Origin: Streptomyces finlayi
Lineage (GTDB): Bacteria > Actinomycetota > Actinomycetes > Streptomycetales > Streptomycetaceae
Assembly: GCF_014216315.1 (NCBI RefSeq)
Contig: NZ_CP045702.1
Span: 4,960,001-5,024,000 of the forward strand
Direction: 5' to 3'
DNA: 64,000 bases
Shown: one piece after another, positions 60,272 to 64,000 of the stretch
How the letters are laid out: each line of letters starts with the position of its first letter
Position numbering within the stretch: position 1 is the stretch's first letter
Program-made: the position numbers and the translations under genes
The notes under the pieces: model-generated
Told to the model about the DNA's origin: nothing
The model's input: only the letters and a program-made list of their open reading frames with translations
The model's database searches: none

Positions 60272-62206
60272 CTACGGCACCTCCACCCACGTCCCCTCCG
60301 ACGGCGTGCCCCGGTCGTCCGTGACGAACAGCATGTACCAGCCCGAAGGAACCAGCGCCCGGTTCCTGGGCACCGTCACCGTGACCCCGTCCGCCGAGGT
60401 CTTCAGGTCCAGCGCTACCGTGCGCTGGTCCGTGTCCGTGACATGCGTGACCGCGCTCGGCCGCATCAGCTTCGCCGACGTCAGGGACGAGGCCTGCGGG
60501 CTCTCGAACGTCCCCGTGCCGCCCCGCGCGATCCGCTTCGGACCGCCCGTCAGCTCCGGCCGGCTCCCGCGGTACAGATACGGCGGGGTGTAGATCTCGA
60601 TGCGCTGCTCGAACGTACCCGGCCGGGTGTTGTCCCGGTCCGCGTACAGGGAGTCGGAGCCGAAGATCATGACCCGGCCGTCCGGCAGCAGCACCGAGCC
60701 CGAGTGGTAGTTGCGGCCGACCGCGGGGTCGGCCACCCGCTTGTACGTGTCCGACTTCGCGTCGTACAGCCGTGCCTGGAGCACATCGGAGCCCCCGCGC
60801 CCGCGGTAGTCCTCGGAGCCGCCGGTGACGAGCAGGGAGTCGTCCGGCAGCAGTGAGGCGCTCGGATAGCGCGTGCCGTCCGACAGCGCAGCGCCGTCCA
60901 CGAACCGCGGCTTCGGCTGCCCGAGATCCACCAGCCGGGACCTCTCGCTCGACTTCTCGGACTCGCCGACCCCGCCCCCGCCGATGACCATGAACTTCTC
61001 GTCCTGGGCGGGGGGCAGCCGTACGGTCGCCGAGGTCTCCATCTTGTCCGGGTCGCTGAGCCCGGGGATCTTCTTGAACGTGTTCGTCCCCAGGTCCCAG
61101 ACGCCGGGCGCCCGGCCCATGCTCGCGGGTCCGTACCCGGCGTTGGAGCCGGAGTAGAAGAGCTTGCCGTCGTTGAGCAGGAAGACCGCCGGGTAGGTGG
61201 GGAACTTCCGGACGACGCCGGTGTACTCCCACTTCTTCGTCTCGGGGTCGTAGATCTCGTCCTTGCCGGGCACGATCTGCCCGATCTCGTCCAGGCCGGA
61301 GAGGGCGAGGACCTTGCCGTCCTTCAGCGTGGTCAGCGTGGGATACCAGCGCGCCTCGTTCATCGGGTCGACGGTGATGTACTTCTCCGCGACCGGGTCG
61401 AACTCGTAGGCTTCCTTGATGCCCTGGAAGTCCTTCTTGTCCAGGGCGAGCTTCTGCGCGATCCCGTACACGTTACGGGTGTCGGAGCCGGAGAGACCGG
61501 CGATCCGGTAGTTGTCCTCGGTGCCCGTCTCGTACTTCATGCCGGACTTCCGGGCCTCGACGTAGATCCGTCCGCGGCCGGGCTCGTTGCGTACGAAGGC
61601 CCCGGTCTGCTTGTCGAAGATCTTCGTGGCCTTCTCGACCAGCACCGGGTCCTTGGAGACGAACGTCTTCCCGTTCTCCTTGCCCGTGAACCGTGTGCCG
61701 GCCGGCAGGGTGATGGGCTGGTCCGGGTCCTCGTTCTGGACGATCATCAGGCCGCCGGCCTTGGTGACGTCGCCCTCCAGCTTCTCGTACCGCTTGGTGC
61801 CGCCGGCTATCAGGAGTTTTCCGTCCGGCAGTTGGGTGTGGCCCGAGCAGAACATGTCCTTGGGCGTGGGTATGTTCTTGAACCCGTTCGTCTCCGGGTC
61901 CCACAGCACCGACCGGAAGCTCTTCGCGTCGAAGTTCTTCTGGTTGTTGCCCGAGCCCGCGACGAGCAGCACCTTGCCGGTGTGCAGCAGCGCCGCGTGG
62001 ATCGTGTTGATCCGGAACTCGGCGGGGACGTCGAGGTAGTCCCAGTGGCCGTTCGCGGCCTTGTACTCGGCGGTGTTGATCTCGTACGCGTGGTAGCGCT
62101 CGGTCCCGAAGCGGTACAGCCACGGTCCGTTCGCCCCCGCGAGCGCGAGAACCACCGCCGTGCTGATCGCCAGTCGGCGGGTACGGCGGCTCGGGCGGTA
62201 CTTCAT
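60272..62206 (-). CDS. glxA: GlxA copper radical oxidase
   Basis: A 644-residue membrane-anchored copper oxidase of the galactose/glyoxal oxidase family with an N-terminal signal anchor (LAISTAVVLALAGANG) and Kelch-like repeats. The cofactor residues fit: Cys120 (DMFCSGHTQLP) and Tyr288 preceded by Trp287 (NEARWYPTL), which form the thioether radical site, plus RNYHSGSVLLPDGRV and SAVTHVTDTD for the copper-binding Tyr/His. In Streptomyces GlxA works with CslA to deposit the tip glucan and is needed for morphogenesis. Its ATG overlaps the cslA stop. Confidence 0.97.
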   Translation of the reverse strand: MKYRPSRRTRRLAISTAVVLALAGANGPWLYRFGTERYHAYEINTAEYKAANGHWDYLDVPAEFRINTIHAALLHTGKVLLVAGSGNNQKNFDAKSFRSVLWDPETNGFKNIPTPKDMFCSGHTQLPDGKLLIAGGTKRYEKLEGDVTKAGGLMIVQNEDPDQPITLPAGTRFTGKENGKTFVSKDPVLVEKATKIFDKQTGAFVRNEPGRGRIYVEARKSGMKYETGTEDNYRIAGLSGSDTRNVYGIAQKLALDKKDFQGIKEAYEFDPVAEKYITVDPMNEARWYPTLTTLKDGKVLALSGLDEIGQIVPGKDEIYDPETKKWEYTGVVRKFPTYPAVFLLNDGKLFYSGSNAGYGPASMGRAPGVWDLGTNTFKKIPGLSDPDKMETSATVRLPPAQDEKFMVIGGGGVGESEKSSERSRLVDLGQPKPRFVDGAALSDGTRYPSASLLPDDSLLVTGGSEDYRGRGGSDVLQARLYDAKSDTYKRVADPAVGRNYHSGSVLLPDGRVMIFGSDSLYADRDNTRPGTFEQRIEIYTPPYLYRGSRPELTGGPKRIARGGTGTFESPQASSLTSAKLMRPSAVTHVTDTDQRTVALDLKTSADGVTVTVPRNRALVPSGWYMLFVTDDRGTPSEGTWVEVP

Positions 62207-64000
62207 TTCTCACGTCTCCCAAGGGCGATCTGCATGGTCTGTTCGTTGTCGGCCGGGCCTGGCCTCCGCGACGGCTCCGGCTGTGGCCGCGGCGGAGGCT
62301 GGGGCCCCGCGCGGCGCTTCTTCCTCTCGGCGCGCACGGTGTACCGCCAGCCCAGGATCGGCGCCGCCGTGATCAGCAGGGCGAGGCAGGCCCACGTCAG
62401 CATCGCGGGATGGCTGTGGCCCAGGAAGAAGGACGCGACGATGGAGCCGCCGAAGACGAGAAGGAAGAAGAGGTGGATGCGGAAGGTGCCGAAGAGGGTG
62501 TCCGGGCTCGACGAGTCGCCCTTGGGCGTCACCACGAACGAGCTCTTGCGGCGCAGGACGGCATCCATCAGGGAGCGTGCGTAGATCGGTGCCGAGAGCG
62601 CCGACATCATCATCCCGGCGAGTCCGCCGGAGCCCTCGGGCTCGTGGGGCGAGACGTTGTGGCGGCGGTTCCAGATGTAGAGACCGATCTGGAGCGCGGA
62701 GGCGTTGCCGTAGAGCATCATCCAGATCGTCGGGTCGATCTGCACACCCGAGGCGCCCATGCCGAGGAACAGCGCGCAGCTCAGCGCGGCGAGTATCCAG
62801 TTCATCGCCGACATCGGATAGAAGATGATCATCATCGTGTAGTTGAAGAGCTTGCCCGCGGGGAGCGAGAACCAGCCCTTCCAGTACTGCTTGAGGATCG
62901 TCTCGTAGGTCCCGCGCGACCAGCGGAGCTGCTGGGTGAAGAAGTCCGTCCAGGCGGTGGGTCCCTCGCCGACGGCCAGCACGTCCGGCGTGTAGACCGA
63001 GCGCCACTTCTTGCCGGTCAGCGGGTTGCGGGCGCGGTGGATCTCGAAGCCGGTGGCCATGTCCTCGGTGATCGAGTCGTACAGACCGCCGATCTGCTTG
63101 AGGGTCGAGATCCGTACGGCGTTGCTCGTGCCGACGAACATCGGGGCACCGTAGCGGTTGCCGGCGCGCTGGATCAGCGCGTGGAAGAGGAACTGCTGCG
63201 ACTCGGCGGCCTTCGTGACGAACGTGTCGTAGTTGCCGTAGACCTGAGGGCCGATGACGAAGCCGATGTCCGGGTCGCGGAAGTAGCCGAGCATCCGCTC
63301 CAGGTAGTTGGGCAGCGGTACGTGGTCGGTGTCGACCGAGGCGAAGAAGTCGTAGTCCCCGCCGTGGGCGTCGAGCCAGGCGTTGTAGTTGCCGTGTTTC
63401 GTCTTCGCGCGGTGTGGGCCCGTGGCCTGGTTCCAGCGCGCGACACCCTTGCGGGAGAAATGGTGCACACCGAGCCGGGCGCACACCTCCTTGACCGCGG
63501 GGTCGTCGCCCTCGTCGAGCAGCCAGACGTGCATGAGTCCGCGGTGCCGGATGCGTACCGCCGCCTCCAGCGTCTTCGTCACCATCTCCAGGGGCTCCTT
63601 GCCCGGCACGAAGGAGGTGAGGAAGGCGACCTTGGTGCCGGTCTCCGGCACCACCGGGACCGGGTCACGGGCCACGAGTGTCGCGTGCGCGTTGGAGAGG
63701 ACGTTCATCGTGCGGAAGAGCTCGATCAGACCGATCGAGACCAGCATGACGATGTCGAGGATCAGCAGCGTGTCGTTCTTGAGGTTCGGGTCGCGTTCCG
63801 TCCAGTGCGCCGGCTGCATCAGCCAGGCGAAGAGGCCGAGGGAGACGAGAGGAGCCGCGCCGAGGAGCAGGGCGGCCCTGAGGCGGTGCGGCTCCTGCGA
63901 GAGCAGGGAGCGGTAGCGGACCGTGTAGGGCCGGCCGGGTTCGGGCTGGGTCAGGGGACCCGCCAGCCGGCTGTAGTGCTCGTAGTCGTATCGCGGCAGC
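62203..64000 (-). CDS. cslA: CslA cellulose-synthase-like glycosyltransferase (partial, 5' end beyond the window)
   Basis: An integral-membrane family 2 glycosyltransferase that polymerises a beta-glucan at hyphal tips. The visible 598 residues include a span before the catalytic domain (LLLGAAPLVSLGLFAWLM), the UDP-sugar motifs FASVDTDHVPLPNYL and TEDMATGFEIH, the processivity motif QQLRWSRGTYE, and several C-terminal spans. The tail is basic and Pro-rich (PQPPPRPQPEPSRRPGP). The reading frame continues open to base 64000, so the start is missing. It is coupled to glxA by an ATGA overlap. Confidence 0.96.
   Translation of the reverse strand, partial: LPRYDYEHYSRLAGPLTQPEPGRPYTVRYRSLLSQEPHRLRAALLLGAAPLVSLGLFAWLMQPAHWTERDPNLKNDTLLILDIVMLVSIGLIELFRTMNVLSNAHATLVARDPVPVVPETGTKVAFLTSFVPGKEPLEMVTKTLEAAVRIRHRGLMHVWLLDEGDDPAVKEVCARLGVHHFSRKGVARWNQATGPHRAKTKHGNYNAWLDAHGGDYDFFASVDTDHVPLPNYLERMLGYFRDPDIGFVIGPQVYGNYDTFVTKAAESQQFLFHALIQRAGNRYGAPMFVGTSNAVRISTLKQIGGLYDSITEDMATGFEIHRARNPLTGKKWRSVYTPDVLAVGEGPTAWTDFFTQQLRWSRGTYETILKQYWKGWFSLPAGKLFNYTMMIIFYPMSAMNWILAALSCALFLGMGASGVQIDPTIWMMLYGNASALQIGLYIWNRRHNVSPHEPEGSGGLAGMMMSALSAPIYARSLMDAVLRRKSSFVVTPKGDSSSPDTLFGTFRIHLFFLLVFGGSIVASFFLGHSHPAMLTWACLALLITAAPILGWRYTVRAERKKRRAGPQPPPRPQPEPSRRPGPADNEQTMQIALGRREK

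Overview
The window is a high G+C actinobacterial chromosome segment, almost certainly Streptomyces. The codon bias, GTG/TTG starts, class E/F sortases, DasR-type operator, whiJ-like XRE/DUF397 pair and the cslA-glxA-GH6 locus all fit. From what I remember of S. coelicolor, the backbone runs parallel to the stretch from the GlcNAc PTS genes down to cslA; I could not verify this by alignment.

Layout. 1-6.3 kb is housekeeping: GlcNAc PTS EIIC and EIIB genes divergent around a DasR (dre) palindrome, rph, a lipoprotein gene and rdgB, tRNA-Leu(UAG), a decayed MFS gene, bcp, a DUF3618 gene, a GroES-like gene, and a Gdx/SugE exporter behind a guanidine-III riboswitch candidate. 6.3-22.6 kb is envelope and secretion: a bifunctional penicillin-binding protein, an ABC exporter (two permeases and an ATPase), DUF1707, SGNH hydrolase and DUF445 genes, a large LuxR (LAL) regulator, a subtilisin-like protease and an LD-carboxypeptidase.

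22.9-36 kb is accessory. It holds an AbiEi-like gene, an XRE/DUF397/ATPase regulatory trio, and a PLD-helicase-DUF3427 gene cut cleanly by an IS4-type element with intact 10-bp target duplications. It also holds a compact three-gene operon: an EACC1-like protein, a single-pass membrane caspase carrying an extracytoplasmic binding-protein-like region and a vWA domain, and a separate binding-protein lipoprotein. That operon is the best candidate for a poorly described conflict or sensing system. DNA from about 24 to 30.6 kb looks lower in G+C than its surroundings, judged by eye.

36-46.7 kb mixes a SEC-C protein, a class E sortase, two ROK regulators, a second YidC, an FAH-family enzyme, sugar-type oxidoreductase genes, gene remnants, an array of a Streptomyces interspersed repeat, and a LARTG-anchored surface protein that may be a sortase substrate.

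46.7-55.8 kb is a phosphonate module. A GntR/UTRA regulator is followed by an FAD amine-oxidase-like enzyme, a phosphonatase-like HAD, a complete aminoethylphosphonate-type ABC transporter, and a secreted alkaline-phosphatase-fold enzyme. A shared operator-like motif lies before the first catabolic gene and before the secreted enzyme. 55.9-57.4 kb is a frameshifted large serine recombinase. 57.6-64 kb has a secreted protein with a class F sortase, then the GH6-glxA-cslA locus for the hyphal-tip glucan; cslA runs off the end.
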